From the NCBI RefSeq assembly GCF_000224145.3, contig NC_020172.2:5659350-5723349 (forward strand): a stretch of DNA of 64,000 bases, read 5' to 3'. The notes under the pieces were generated by a model that saw nothing but the letters and a program-made list of their open reading frames with translations, had not been told where the DNA came from and did not search any database. Both the position numbers and the translations under genes were made by a program. Positions 58,101 to 62,627 of the stretch are shown here, one piece after another (within the stretch, counting starts at the first letter, position 1; the number at the start of each line of letters is the position of its first letter). This DNA is from Ciona intestinalis (Eukaryota > Chordata > Ascidiacea > Phlebobranchia > Cionidae).

Positions 58101-59709
58101 TGGTGCCAAGGTGTCTTGATTGGTGCCATGGTATCTTGATTGGTGCCGCGGTGTCTTGATTGGTGTCATGAACGCGTATGTAACTTTGTGGGTAATTGTC
58201 ACTGGGTTGAAGCAATTGTCGTTTAGTTTTTGTGTAATAGGCAACTCTGGTCTAAACCCCAAGTCTCATGGCATGCCTCACTGTAGGACCTCACCCATAT
58301 AGAATAGAATGTGCATATACATTGTTGGGGTAATGGGCCAACTCTGGCCTAAATCTCAGGTCCCATGGCATGCCTCACTGTAGGACCTCACCCATATAGA
58401 ATAGAATGTGCATGTACAATGTTGGGATAATGGGCCAACTCTGGTCTAAATCCCAGATACTACTCACAAACCAACACATTCACCCCTGTTTCACCAACTC
58501 CCCAGGTACAAAGGCAAGCTTGGTCCAAACACCGGTATTCTCCCTGTAGGTTACGTGCAAGTAACGTTGGAACCTGAAACTAAACAAACCAAGAAAGAAA
58601 CGATTCCTAAACAACTTGAGGTTTCGCCGAGATCATCCCATTCACAACAGTCGTCAACTATTAGCCAGACTAGTTTGGACAGCAGTGAACCAGATGGTAT
58701 GTTTGTTTGTATGGTGGGGTGATGACTATATTACCGTGTAAACTGTCTCAGTGGGGTCTAGATGGTAGCACCCTGGGTGTTTTACTAGGGTTATGGACAT
58801 TGCCCCAACCAGGTCTCAGGTGTGCCTCACTGAAGACCTCATCCTTATAGAATAGAATCTCTATTATTGAGTGTCTATAAACTGCCACAGTGGGGTCTAG
58901 ATGGTAGCACTCTGGGTGTTGGGGTAATAGACCTACATCCCAGGTCTCAGGTGTGCCTCACTGAAGACCTCATCCTTATAGAATAAAATTTCTATTATTG
59001 AGTGTCTATAAACTGCCTCAGTAGGGTCTAGATGGTAGCACCCTGGGTGTTGGGGTAATAGACCTACACACCAGGTCTCAGGTGTGCCTGACTGAAGACT
59101 TCACCCTTATAGAATAGAAGTTTTTTCCTAGATAATTAGGTGTTTATATCTGTATCATAGGTGTCTATAAATTGCTTATTCTTCCCAGAAACTGAGAAAA
59201 AGAATCGGGCTGCTTTTCTCGCTCACTCCGTTGTCGGCCACACGCCGGCACTAGCGAGCAACCACCGTCACCGGGGGGAGTTCGACCTCACAGAGCTCGA
59301 CCAAGTTATCGACCAATCAACCGCGACAGTCGCTCAGCCGAAACCAACCAACATAGAGGTCCATTACGATTACCCAAAACCCATAAAACCCCAGTCCCCT
59401 AAACCACCCCCAACCCAGCAAACCTTACCCCTACCTACCGTACCATCTTACCCCTCTTCTACAAGCTCCCAGCCCTCCAGCCCGCGTGCCATCTCGCCCC
59501 CAGCGCCCGACATCGATTACGGCCAAATTATCGGTCGTTACGTAGCTTTGTACGCTTACGAATCGAGCAACGAGGACGAACTTGACCTCCGCCCTGGTGA
59601 CGTCGTTATCGTGGTCGAAATTTGTGACGACGGCTGGTACGTGGGGACTTCGGAGCGGACCGGGGGGTTCGGGACTTTCCCCGGAAATTACGTCACTGCT
59701 GCGCAATAA
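27174..59709 (+). CDS. SORBS: SORBS-family adaptor (CAP/ponsin, ArgBP2, vinexin-like), multi-start gene
   Basis: SORBS proteins scaffold actin, vinculin and signalling proteins at cell adhesions and stress fibres (family knowledge). A sorbin-homology region ([11 protein letters not shown], then [13 protein letters not shown]) and three C-terminal SH3 domains in the vertebrate order show the family. Exons by eye: 27174-31263, 37080-37218 and 39367-39400 (alternative starts), 39748-40752, 41201-41280, 41827-41875, 42258-about 42372 (gap inside), 42745-43059, 43385-43469, 43756-43824, 44334-44494, 44914-44983, 45196-45250, 45530-45632, 46491-46565, 53855-53932, 54348-54380, 55448-55482, 56473-56552, 56827-56882, 57252-57431, 57764-57909, 58506-58696, 59189-59709. 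Phases agree from 41201 onward except at the gap. Chordate SORBS1/2/3 arose by vertebrate duplications, so I do not choose one. Which starts join which exons needs transcript data. Confidence 0.85.
27179..31263 (+). CDS. SORBS: Giant alternative first coding exon of SORBS (about 1360 residues)
   Basis: One open frame runs from the ATG at 27179. Residues about 47-70 and 78-101 are a repeat pair with the pattern S-S-[IV]-H-E...S-Q-x-[WY]-R-P-L-S-x-S-F-Q. Residues about 150-1080 are mostly acidic and low in structure. FPPPP occurs at 587 and 600. EGFKV starts a second repeat pair at 864 and 911. The C-terminal part is Pro/Ser/Lys-rich with PxxP motifs ([15 protein letters not shown]). Three Ns (30656-30658) and a 50-N gap (31161-31210) interrupt it. 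After the gap the frame shifts to [17 protein letters not shown] and ends phase 1 at a GAAG/gtatca donor. I recognise no domain. Its link to the SORBS tail rests on phase, strand and position. Confidence 0.8.
31399..31557 (+). mobile_element. MITE family B, full copy
   Basis: It begins aggcaccaaacttgtgtaaa and ends ccccaggtttggcgccta, giving clear terminal inverted repeats. The interior has the family core gattaatgcagtgcagaaaa. It lies just inside the first long SORBS intron. Confidence 0.85.
33088..33220 (+). mobile_element. Short MITE family E (about 130 bp)
   Basis: The left end aaggtggctgtactcagtat and right end atactgtgtacagccacctt are inverted repeats of about 20-25 bp. Internal cgcatgc motifs add further inverted symmetry. 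I see no other copy in the window. Confidence 0.75.
36610..36835 (-). mobile_element. Two SINE tail copies
   Basis: Gagtggcggggcaaggatag and gcatgacggggcaacgacag begin adjacent copies. Both continue into cgttataacacgggt and an acacctcgtg-like stretch, as in the other SINE tails. Confidence 0.75.
37080..37218 (+). CDS. Candidate alternative first exon of SORBS with an LD-type motif
   Basis: The ATG at 37080 opens 46 codons ending at a CACG/gtaatg donor in phase 1, the phase needed by the acceptors at 39748 and 41201. The frame is also open upstream to 37002, where gacttag could be an acceptor, so the exon may be internal. The peptide contains [24 protein letters not shown] fits the paxillin LD pattern (LDxLLxxL with Ile for Leu), which binds FAK, vinculin and parvin in paxillin. 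A separate nested gene is possible, but no other partner exon is visible before 39.3 kb. Confidence 0.55.
37425..37640 (-). mobile_element. SINE copy, nearly full
   Basis: Reverse-orientation SINE with gcgtggcggggaacgagagt, a tgttctgtttcaaacgcct stretch, cagtgaccactgggttgaag and cttgcccaaggacacaccca, in the same order as 11125-11397. The tRNA-like head is lost. Confidence 0.75.
39367..39400 (+). CDS. SORBS: Tiny alternative first exon of SORBS
   Basis: The ATG at 39367 encodes [11 protein letters not shown] and ends in phase 1 at a GTAG/gtacgt donor. The next acceptor with the right phase is 39748 (G/AC gives Asp). From memory, vertebrate SORBS N-termini also begin MNT-, a weak but encouraging match. 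Transcription would start from the 38-39 kb region, which is AT-rich with no clear core promoter. Confidence 0.6.
39748..40752 (+). CDS. SORBS: SORBS 1005-nt exon, acidic and low-complexity, symmetric phase 1-1
   Basis: About 335 residues, rich in Glu, Asn and Lys, with repeats of the type [IV]PK[ND]E ([35 protein letters not shown]) and L-I-Q-N ([16 protein letters not shown]). It ends in an acidic stretch ([20 protein letters not shown]). Borders are acceptor gagtcag (39747) and donor GAAG/gtagtg (40753). Read-through would stop 3 codons later. Length 1005 and matching phases make it a skippable cassette. No known domain. Confidence 0.75.
41201..41280 (+). CDS. SORBS: SORBS exon with polyproline
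   Basis: It enters in phase 1 and encodes [20 protein letters not shown] and a few more residues, ending NAQ at gtgagg. All upstream phase-1 donors (31263, 37218, 39400, 40752) could join here. The proline run may serve as SH3, WW or profilin ligand. Confidence 0.8.
41310..41692 (+). mobile_element. Two MITE family A copies in tandem
   Basis: The first runs from tagtagggtggggaaagag to tcccaccctacatac (41310-41487). The second, opposite in orientation, runs to ccaccctactatg at 41692. Together they fill most of the SORBS intron between 41280 and 41827. Confidence 0.8.
41827..41875 (+). CDS. SORBS: SORBS exon with NAGNAG acceptor
   Basis: It encodes [16 protein letters not shown] and ends phase 1 at gtaagg. 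The acceptor reads tcacag/cag/cct, so two adjacent sites could add or drop one Gln. Confidence 0.75.
42258..42372 (+). CDS. SORBS: SORBS exon broken by a 50-N gap
   Basis: From the acceptor tctacag, phase 1 joining gives [12 protein letters not shown] up to the gap at 42293. After the gap (42343) the next donor is tcaaa/gtaagtg at 42373. Whether both sides belong to one exon or the gap hides an intron border cannot be told. Confidence 0.5.
42745..43059 (+). CDS. SORBS: SORBS exon with Asn-Thr repeats
   Basis: It encodes [17 protein letters not shown], then about seven copies of a 6-9 residue unit of the type N-T-[AE]-K-T-T-F-G, ending with RTPTPPNGG and RDTRQILI at gtatgt. The repeat is visible at DNA level as aacactgcaaaaactac units, so its number may vary between alleles. 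The acceptor ctcctcaag is polypyrimidine-backed. Confidence 0.75.
43207..43240 (+). pseudogene. Decayed duplicate of the SORBS exon at 43385
   Basis: Catcag then aaacccacggattcgaatgg and aggaaag copies the start of the exon at 43385 (aaacccacaaattctaacgg, agggaaag), including upstream ccttgtttca. The copy then runs into a T-rich stretch with no good donor and a stop within about 13 codons. Confidence 0.7.
43385..43469 (+). CDS. SORBS: SORBS exon KPTNSNGGK...
   Basis: It encodes [20 protein letters not shown] and TPFPTPPG. Two donors three nt apart (cccg/gtggtg and ggtg/gtgaga) both leave phase 1, so the last Gly may be optional. The acceptor is ttcactag. Confidence 0.75.
43756..43824 (+). 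CDS. SORBS: SORBS exon [10 protein letters not shown]...
   Basis: It is entered in phase 1 after atccacag and encodes [20 protein letters not shown] and TKE. It leaves in phase 1 at gttaat. It lies just N-terminal to the sorbin-homology region. Confidence 0.75.
43966..44100 (+). mobile_element. SINE with tRNA-like head
   Basis: A-box-like atggctcagtgttaagatg and B-box-like ccgggttcgagacttg lie about 35 nt apart. They are followed by the usual tgtatgtgtccatgggcggg and tggtcactaatgggttgta body. Confidence 0.7.
44198..44252 (+). pseudogene. Decayed duplicate of the sorbin-homology exon start
   Basis: Cagacgacctacaccacac then agacacctattaa parallels taggcgacctgtaccacac then ggacacctactac at 44331. 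The copy has a TAA where the real exon reads Tyr, so it cannot be used as an exon. Confidence 0.65.
44334..44494 (+). CDS. SORBS: SORBS sorbin-homology exon 1
   Basis: It encodes [18 protein letters not shown], then [20 protein letters not shown] and ALKS at gtaagt. The [KV]KAPH..GIGP...G[IV]P pattern is the start of the sorbin-homology region, which in mammalian CAP binds flotillin in lipid rafts (family knowledge). Confidence 0.9.
44640..44835 (+). repeat. Family F tandem units
   Basis: Two units contain aatcccaggtcccatggtgt / aaccccaggtcccatgccat and ctcactgtagggcctcaccc. They lie in a SORBS intron. Confidence 0.75.
44914..44983 (+). CDS. SORBS: SORBS sorbin-homology exon 2
   Basis: It encodes [20 protein letters not shown] and GNE, matching the WYKTMFKQIH core of the vertebrate sorbin-homology domain. 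It is in phase 0 and out phase 1 at gtaggt. Confidence 0.92.
45045..45170 (+). mobile_element. SINE body fragment
   Basis: Caacccagtggtcactaatg, ggttgtccaaattgtcagcc and ggtaacttgtaagcaggcac are in SINE order. It immediately precedes the duplicated 2.75-kb segment. Confidence 0.7.
45196..45250 (+). CDS. SORBS: SORBS exon [11 protein letters not shown]... (copy 1)
   Basis: It encodes [19 protein letters not shown], in phase 1, out phase 2, donor gttggt. The acceptor cacag/cag is a NAGNAG pair. Confidence 0.75.
45530..45632 (+). CDS. SORBS: SORBS exon [14 protein letters not shown] (copy 1)
   Basis: It encodes [20 protein letters not shown] then [15 protein letters not shown], in phase 2, out phase 0 at gtattt. 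The upstream frame joins cleanly with the exon at 45196. Confidence 0.8.
46338..46455 (+). mobile_element. SINE tRNA-like head
   Basis: Gtgccgtggcaaagtggtta (A box) and taatgggttcaaggctcgtc (B box), followed by gctgctaccatttgggcgta and tgggcaagacacttaaca. Copy 2 of the large duplication carries the same SINE at about 49698-49800 with a short deletion. Confidence 0.75.
46491..46565 (+). CDS. SORBS: SORBS candidate proline-rich exon (copy 1)
   Basis: Acceptor cacccag and donor gtaagt bound 75 nt. In phase 0, as the preceding exon demands, it reads [20 protein letters not shown] and NPPCL. In phase 1 it would read [20 protein letters not shown] and EPPMF, which looks more natural. The one difference from copy 2 (g/a) is silent in phase 0. 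I keep the exon but not the reading with certainty. Confidence 0.5.
48104..48222 (+). repeat. 58-bp tandem repeat x 2
   Basis: Cacgctgactgcggcacatt and cacgctgattgcggcacatt start two units that continue to gcatgcaagtgcg. They lie between the two large copies. Confidence 0.8.
48240..48540 (+). mobile_element. SINE tails, three in tandem
   Basis: Three units contain caaggtgtatgaaacagaac-like starts, acacatgttaaaa or acccgtgttataa, and gaggataaataagttacata. They fill the interval just before copy 2. Confidence 0.8.
48576..48630 (+). CDS. SORBS: SORBS exon [11 protein letters not shown]... (copy 2)
   Basis: Same exon as 45196-45250 with Ser to Leu in NGLSS and a donor gtcggt instead of gttggt. 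It needs phase 1 input; in phase 0, as after the exon at 46491, it reaches TAA within nine codons. So it cannot follow copy 1. Confidence 0.55.
48906..49008 (+). CDS. SORBS: SORBS exon [14 protein letters not shown] (copy 2)
   Basis: It encodes the same peptide as 45530-45632, through the same acceptor catag and donor gtattt. Visible base changes are silent or absent. Confidence 0.6.
49844..49918 (+). CDS. SORBS: SORBS candidate proline-rich exon (copy 2)
   Basis: Counterpart of 46491-46565 with identical borders and one visible substitution. From here phase 0 joins correctly to the exon at 53855. Confidence 0.45.
51340..53854 (+). other. SORBS intron without recognisable exons
   Basis: AT-rich. 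It holds a TA microsatellite (about 52098-52138) and a full MITE B (52443-52601). From 53.0 to 53.8 kb there are diverged direct repeats around gtgttaggttttaaaaactt and tcaaatcatatttgttgttg. I see no coding exon. Confidence 0.6.
52443..52601 (+). mobile_element. MITE family B, full copy
   Basis: It runs from aggcaccaaactcttataaa to ccccaggtttggcgcct, with matching inverted ends and the shared core. Confidence 0.85.
53855..53932 (+). CDS. SORBS: SORBS linker exon RRSSSLEDF...
   Basis: It encodes [20 protein letters not shown] then ILKPKS, phase 0 both sides, donor gtgaga. RRSSS is a basic-directed phosphorylation-type site. FDDIL echoes the LDDIL strings in the two alternative first exons. 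Confidence 0.8.
54025..54125 (+). mobile_element. SINE tRNA-like head with perfect B box
   Basis: Gccgtggcttggtggttagg and ctaggttcgattcccgat give near-consensus A and B boxes, followed by the usual gcaagacatttaacggac. The acceptor and T stems do not pair as in a working tRNA, so I call it SINE, not tRNA. Confidence 0.65.
54348..54380 (+). CDS. SORBS: SORBS micro-exon [11 protein letters not shown]
   Basis: 33 nt between a strong polypyrimidine acceptor (ctctcag) and gtaagt, phase 0 on both sides, so it can be skipped without a frameshift. Confidence 0.7.
54990..55122 (+). mobile_element. MITE family D, second copy
   Basis: Left end cagtgcagccaaggggg and right end ctggctgcgccactg. The interior is inverted relative to the copy at 19762 (ttgattaaaacccccc near the right end). 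The flanks are TA-rich. Confidence 0.75.
55448..55482 (+). CDS. SORBS: SORBS micro-exon [11 protein letters not shown]
   Basis: 35 nt after tccccag, phase 0 in and phase 2 out at gtttgt. It joins the exon at 56473 to form an Arg/Ser codon. Confidence 0.65.
55485..55700 (+). repeat. About 20-nt interspersed tandem repeat
   Basis: The string ggtcaacactgc recurs about five times with variable A/T-rich linkers, right after the donor of the micro-exon. Confidence 0.8.
56473..56552 (+). CDS. SORBS: SORBS linker exon [11 protein letters not shown]...
   Basis: It encodes [20 protein letters not shown] then ITTQHKK, phase 2 in, phase 1 out, gtaagt. Basic and polar, no domain. Confidence 0.75.
56827..56882 (+). 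CDS. SORBS: SORBS linker exon [10 protein letters not shown]...
   Basis: It encodes [19 protein letters not shown], phase 1 in, phase 0 out, gttagt. It directly precedes the first SH3 exon. Confidence 0.75.
56925..57120 (+). mobile_element. Two SINE tails
   Basis: Both copies end in gcgaggataaata, with acacccgtgttataacgact in the first and acaaccgtgttataacgact in the second. Confidence 0.75.
57252..57431 (+). CDS. SORBS: SORBS SH3 domain 1
   Basis: 60 codons hold a whole SH3 fold. AKAKFDF stands for the ALYDY strand, [13 protein letters not shown] for the RT loop, RRVDDNWYM has the ligand-pocket Trp, and GIIPVEYLK has the PxxY end. It matches the first SH3 of vertebrate SORBS, which with SH3-2 binds the vinculin proline hinge (family knowledge). 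Confidence 0.93.
57525..57665 (+). mobile_element. MITE family B, rearranged
   Basis: Ctaactatccctgcctcccc and gtttactgactaaggcgcca, then ggcagggtgggcgggcca. The parts are family B but not in the usual order, which suggests a broken or nested copy. Confidence 0.65.
57764..57909 (+). CDS. SORBS: SORBS SH3 domain 2, first exon
   Basis: It encodes a linker ([15 protein letters not shown]) and most of the second SH3: [20 protein letters not shown], then [13 protein letters not shown]. The donor splits the pocket Trp codon (TG/G, phase 2). Confidence 0.92.
57930..58170 (+). repeat. 20-bp minisatellite x 12 inside the SH3-2 intron
   Basis: Units are gtgccgcggtgtcttgattg with variants catggtatc and aggtgcc. 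CpG (ccgcgg) is kept in most units, unlike the surrounding intron. Long reverse-strand frames here are repeat translations. Confidence 0.92.
58240..58450 (+). repeat. Family F tandem units
   Basis: Two units with tcatggcatgcctcactgta, ggacctcacccatatagaat and gtaatgggccaactctggcc. Confidence 0.8.
58506..58696 (+). CDS. SORBS: SORBS SH3 domain 2, second exon and linker
   Basis: It completes SH3-2 ([19 protein letters not shown]) and adds a Ser-rich linker with [20 protein letters not shown], ending phase 1 at gtatgt. Confidence 0.92.
58730..59120 (+). repeat. About 122-bp minisatellite (family F) x 3
   Basis: Same unit as at 11885-12375: ctgcctcagtggggtctaga, tgtgcctcactgaagacctc, cttatagaata. 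Two unlinked arrays of the same unit in one window point to repeated local expansion. Confidence 0.88.
59189..59709 (+). CDS. SORBS: SORBS last exon: linker and SH3 domain 3
   Basis: 173 codons. A Pro/Ser-rich linker ([20 protein letters not shown] and [11 protein letters not shown]) leads to the third SH3: [20 protein letters not shown], then [20 protein letters not shown] and [10 protein letters not shown], stop TAA. This is the usual SORBS C-terminus, which in vertebrates binds Sos and other signalling partners. The exon is markedly richer in GC and CpG than the rest of the gene. Confidence 0.95.
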
Positions 59710-61657
59710 TGGAAGAAAGCAGTGTTGCCGAGTAAAACTGCTGCTCTAGTGTTGCCAGCTAAAAACTGCTTCCAGTGTTTCCGAGTTGTTTTTATCAATC
59801 CAGTGTTGACCAATTGACGGGAATTTTCAGAACTTTTGTGACGTAATTATGTTGCTTGTGACGTATGAATAGAGGGAGGCGAATCAAAATCTAATTAACA
59901 ATGACGTTTTTTGTGACGTCATTATGATTTTAACAATGCTTTTATCACGCAGCCTTTATTACGTCACAAACATTCACCATGCACGTCACAATGTGTAAAT
60001 TTGCCACTGTAGGTCGCTGTGGAGCTATCACCTGATTGGTTGAAATAATTTTTTTTCGAAAAAACATAATTTTCTTCCTTCCCATACCCGATACATTATC
60101 CGCTTGATAATCGCGCTTATTAATCCACAATCGCTACAACAATTCACCTTGTTGCACTAGAATTATGGTTCAAATATGAATTTTATGCTTGTTGTTTATA
60201 ATAAAGGTGTTTATTACGTAATAATCATGTTTTAATATGACGTCATAGGCAACATTATAACATCACAATTAACATTCTGCTTTTCTTCTGTTACGTCATT
60301 TAGCGCATTGTTAACAATAATCATTGATTGATATTTATTATTGTGACGTCAGAATCTAATTTTGTTTCAAGATTTGGTGAATACAGCTTGCTATAATGTA
60401 CAATTGTTGTTTATATCTTCAAATACGATAGCGAAGATCGAATTAATTAAAACAAAGAAGAGAAGGAAATTAGCAGCGAAACTACAGTCGCTAAAACACG
60501 CTATACGACCGTGGATCAAAACTACTTGAGTAAAAGTGTCAAATAAAAATAAAAGCGCAATGTGTTTATATTATTTCTTTGTTTCTTACGTCATCATCCC
60601 AGATAATGACGTCATAATCGCTAGATTCTCGAATCGAAAGGCCAGTTAGTTCAGAATTTCGGTATGTGACGTCACAGAGCAACCAAAGTAGTTCGATTGT
60701 AATAATTCGCATCGAAACAATGTTAATGTCACGTCATAATGCGGTTTGTTAGTTTTAGAACAGAAACTATTATCTAGTGTGACGTCACACAGCTGTATTG
60801 GTGTTTTAATTATGACACCACACACGTTTATTGTGAGTCACAATGTGGATTGTTACTTCCTTGTTACGTCACAATACCCGCACAGTTATCTTTCACCTGC
60901 AGAAGCAAAAAGCGTCCATCGCGTCAAAAGGCGGCAGTTTTTGAGATAATTAATTCGCGTTTGAGGTTGAATTTCTAGTAGGTTCGGTAAGGAATTTATT
61001 ATTAGAACGCTGATGCAAGAATCAGAATCTAAAACGAAAGTGTAGACTCTGTAGAGATTGTCCGCGATCGATTGTGATTGTTTTATTACGTCACAATGTT
61101 GGTATTGTTACGCAGGCGATTTATTAGCGAACAGTTAAAACTACTAGTTAGTTATTACATCACAATGCCTTGATTCTAGATTGAAGTTAAACAGGATTGT
61201 GACGTCATGGACACTGAACAGATATTGTTTTGTCATAGTTTGGTTATGACGTAATAAGAGAGTTTGTTTCAGGTTTCATTCAATTGTTGATAAAATAAAG
61301 GTCATTGTGCGCAACAATGCTGGTGTTAAGTTCCCCTATTGCGACGTAACAAACACAAGTTTGTTGACAATAATCAGGTTTGTGTTACAACAATGCGATC
61401 TGTTAAGAGGAAGTAAGAGACGTTTAGCGTGTTTAACAATCACTTATTCTGCTGTTCGTTTGTTCTAAGCGAGGTAATGCTTGTGACGTCATAGAGGATG
61501 GCGCTTAGTGTTTGTTTGCAACAAAAGGAATTCGAATCTCGGTTTATGGAAGTCGATATTTAAATATTAGGCTCATCGTGAATTAAGTGAAGTAATTTGT
61601 TTGTAAGTTGACATGTTATTGTTGAGTGCGGTAATACTGTATAAGTGTAGTGTGCAT
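59710..61657 (+). promoter_or_regulatory. SORBS 3' UTR and spacer dense in TGACGTCA
   Basis: AATAAA at 60200-60205 is a likely SORBS polyadenylation signal. From 59914 to 61491 I count eight exact TGACGTCA palindromes (59914, 60238, 60344, 60607, 60667, 60780, 61200, 61484), plus several TTACGTCA and TGACGTAA relatives, mostly in the context [GA]T[GT]ACGTCA[CT]AA. TGACGTCA is the CRE/ATF-CREB site. No coding exon is convincing. Confidence 0.6.
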
Positions 61658-62548
61658 ATATAGTAGGCTGGGGAAAGGCGGGACAAATTTAACACATAAT
61701 ATCCAAATATCCTGATCGTGTTTTAAACAATTAACAACGGTATGGGAGTCGTGAGGATACGGTTTTATAATTCTTTGAATATTCTTTGTTTGCTAATGAA
61801 TGAGACGAGAAAATAGAATGTAAGGTGTCCTTTCTTCCCCTACTCCGCTACACTTATTGTAGGGTGGGGGAAATGAGACACCTTTTCGTTCTGTTTTCTC
61901 TTCCCATTCGGTAGTAAACAACATTTAAAGTATTATAAAACCGTATCCTCACGACTCCCATAGACCGTTGTTATTTGTATAAAACACGATTAGGATATTT
62001 GGTTATTATGTGCTGAAGGTGTCCCGTCTCCCCCCACCTTACTATACATATAACAGCCGGATAAATATATAAATATATACGCTAAGGTTTCATTTGGGTA
62101 TGCTCAATTAAGTGAATTGGCTTTCTAGTAAAACGTACAAACCATTTGCTAGCACGGCCATATGTAACCGAATATGAAGTCGCGTCTTCGTAAGGAGTTG
62201 TCATTGTATTTACATGGAAATTTATTACGTTGGTTTACAATGTTAAGAATGTTGGTTTAAAGAGGTTTGTTACGCAGTTATATGGATTTAATACACGGGT
62301 GTTGCGCGCCATACATGGTGGCTTCATACACCTTATCATCGCCGCGTTATTATATAGTACTGTGGGGTAAGATGGATACTATTATCACATAATATCCCAT
62401 ATTTCCTAATCGTGTTTTAGCAATTAACAACGACATTTAAAGTCGTGAGGATATGGTTTTATAATTCTGTAAATATTCTTTGTTCACAACCAAATTGGAC
62501 AATAAAAGAAAATGAAAATATGTGCCATCTTACCCCAGCCTAATATTC
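61658..62548 (+). mobile_element. Three MITE family A copies
   Basis: Copies at about 61658-61854, 61857-62046 (opposite orientation) and 62353-62545. Each carries the ggtgtccc... and acgatttta/ataattct family core and TATATA flanks. Confidence 0.82.
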
Positions 62549-62627
62549 TTTACATTTTTTTAACAGATTTGACTTTATTTATAAGTTTGTGTCTGTTAAC
62601 ACGCAGCAAAACTGACCTCAAACCAAT

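Noticed and set aside
57742..58262. Long minus-strand frames with repeated Ala-Pro-Ile-Lys / His-Gln-Ser-Arg-His units
   Set aside because: They translate the 20-bp minisatellite in the SH3-2 intron. Unit length is not a multiple of three, so several frames stay open by chance.
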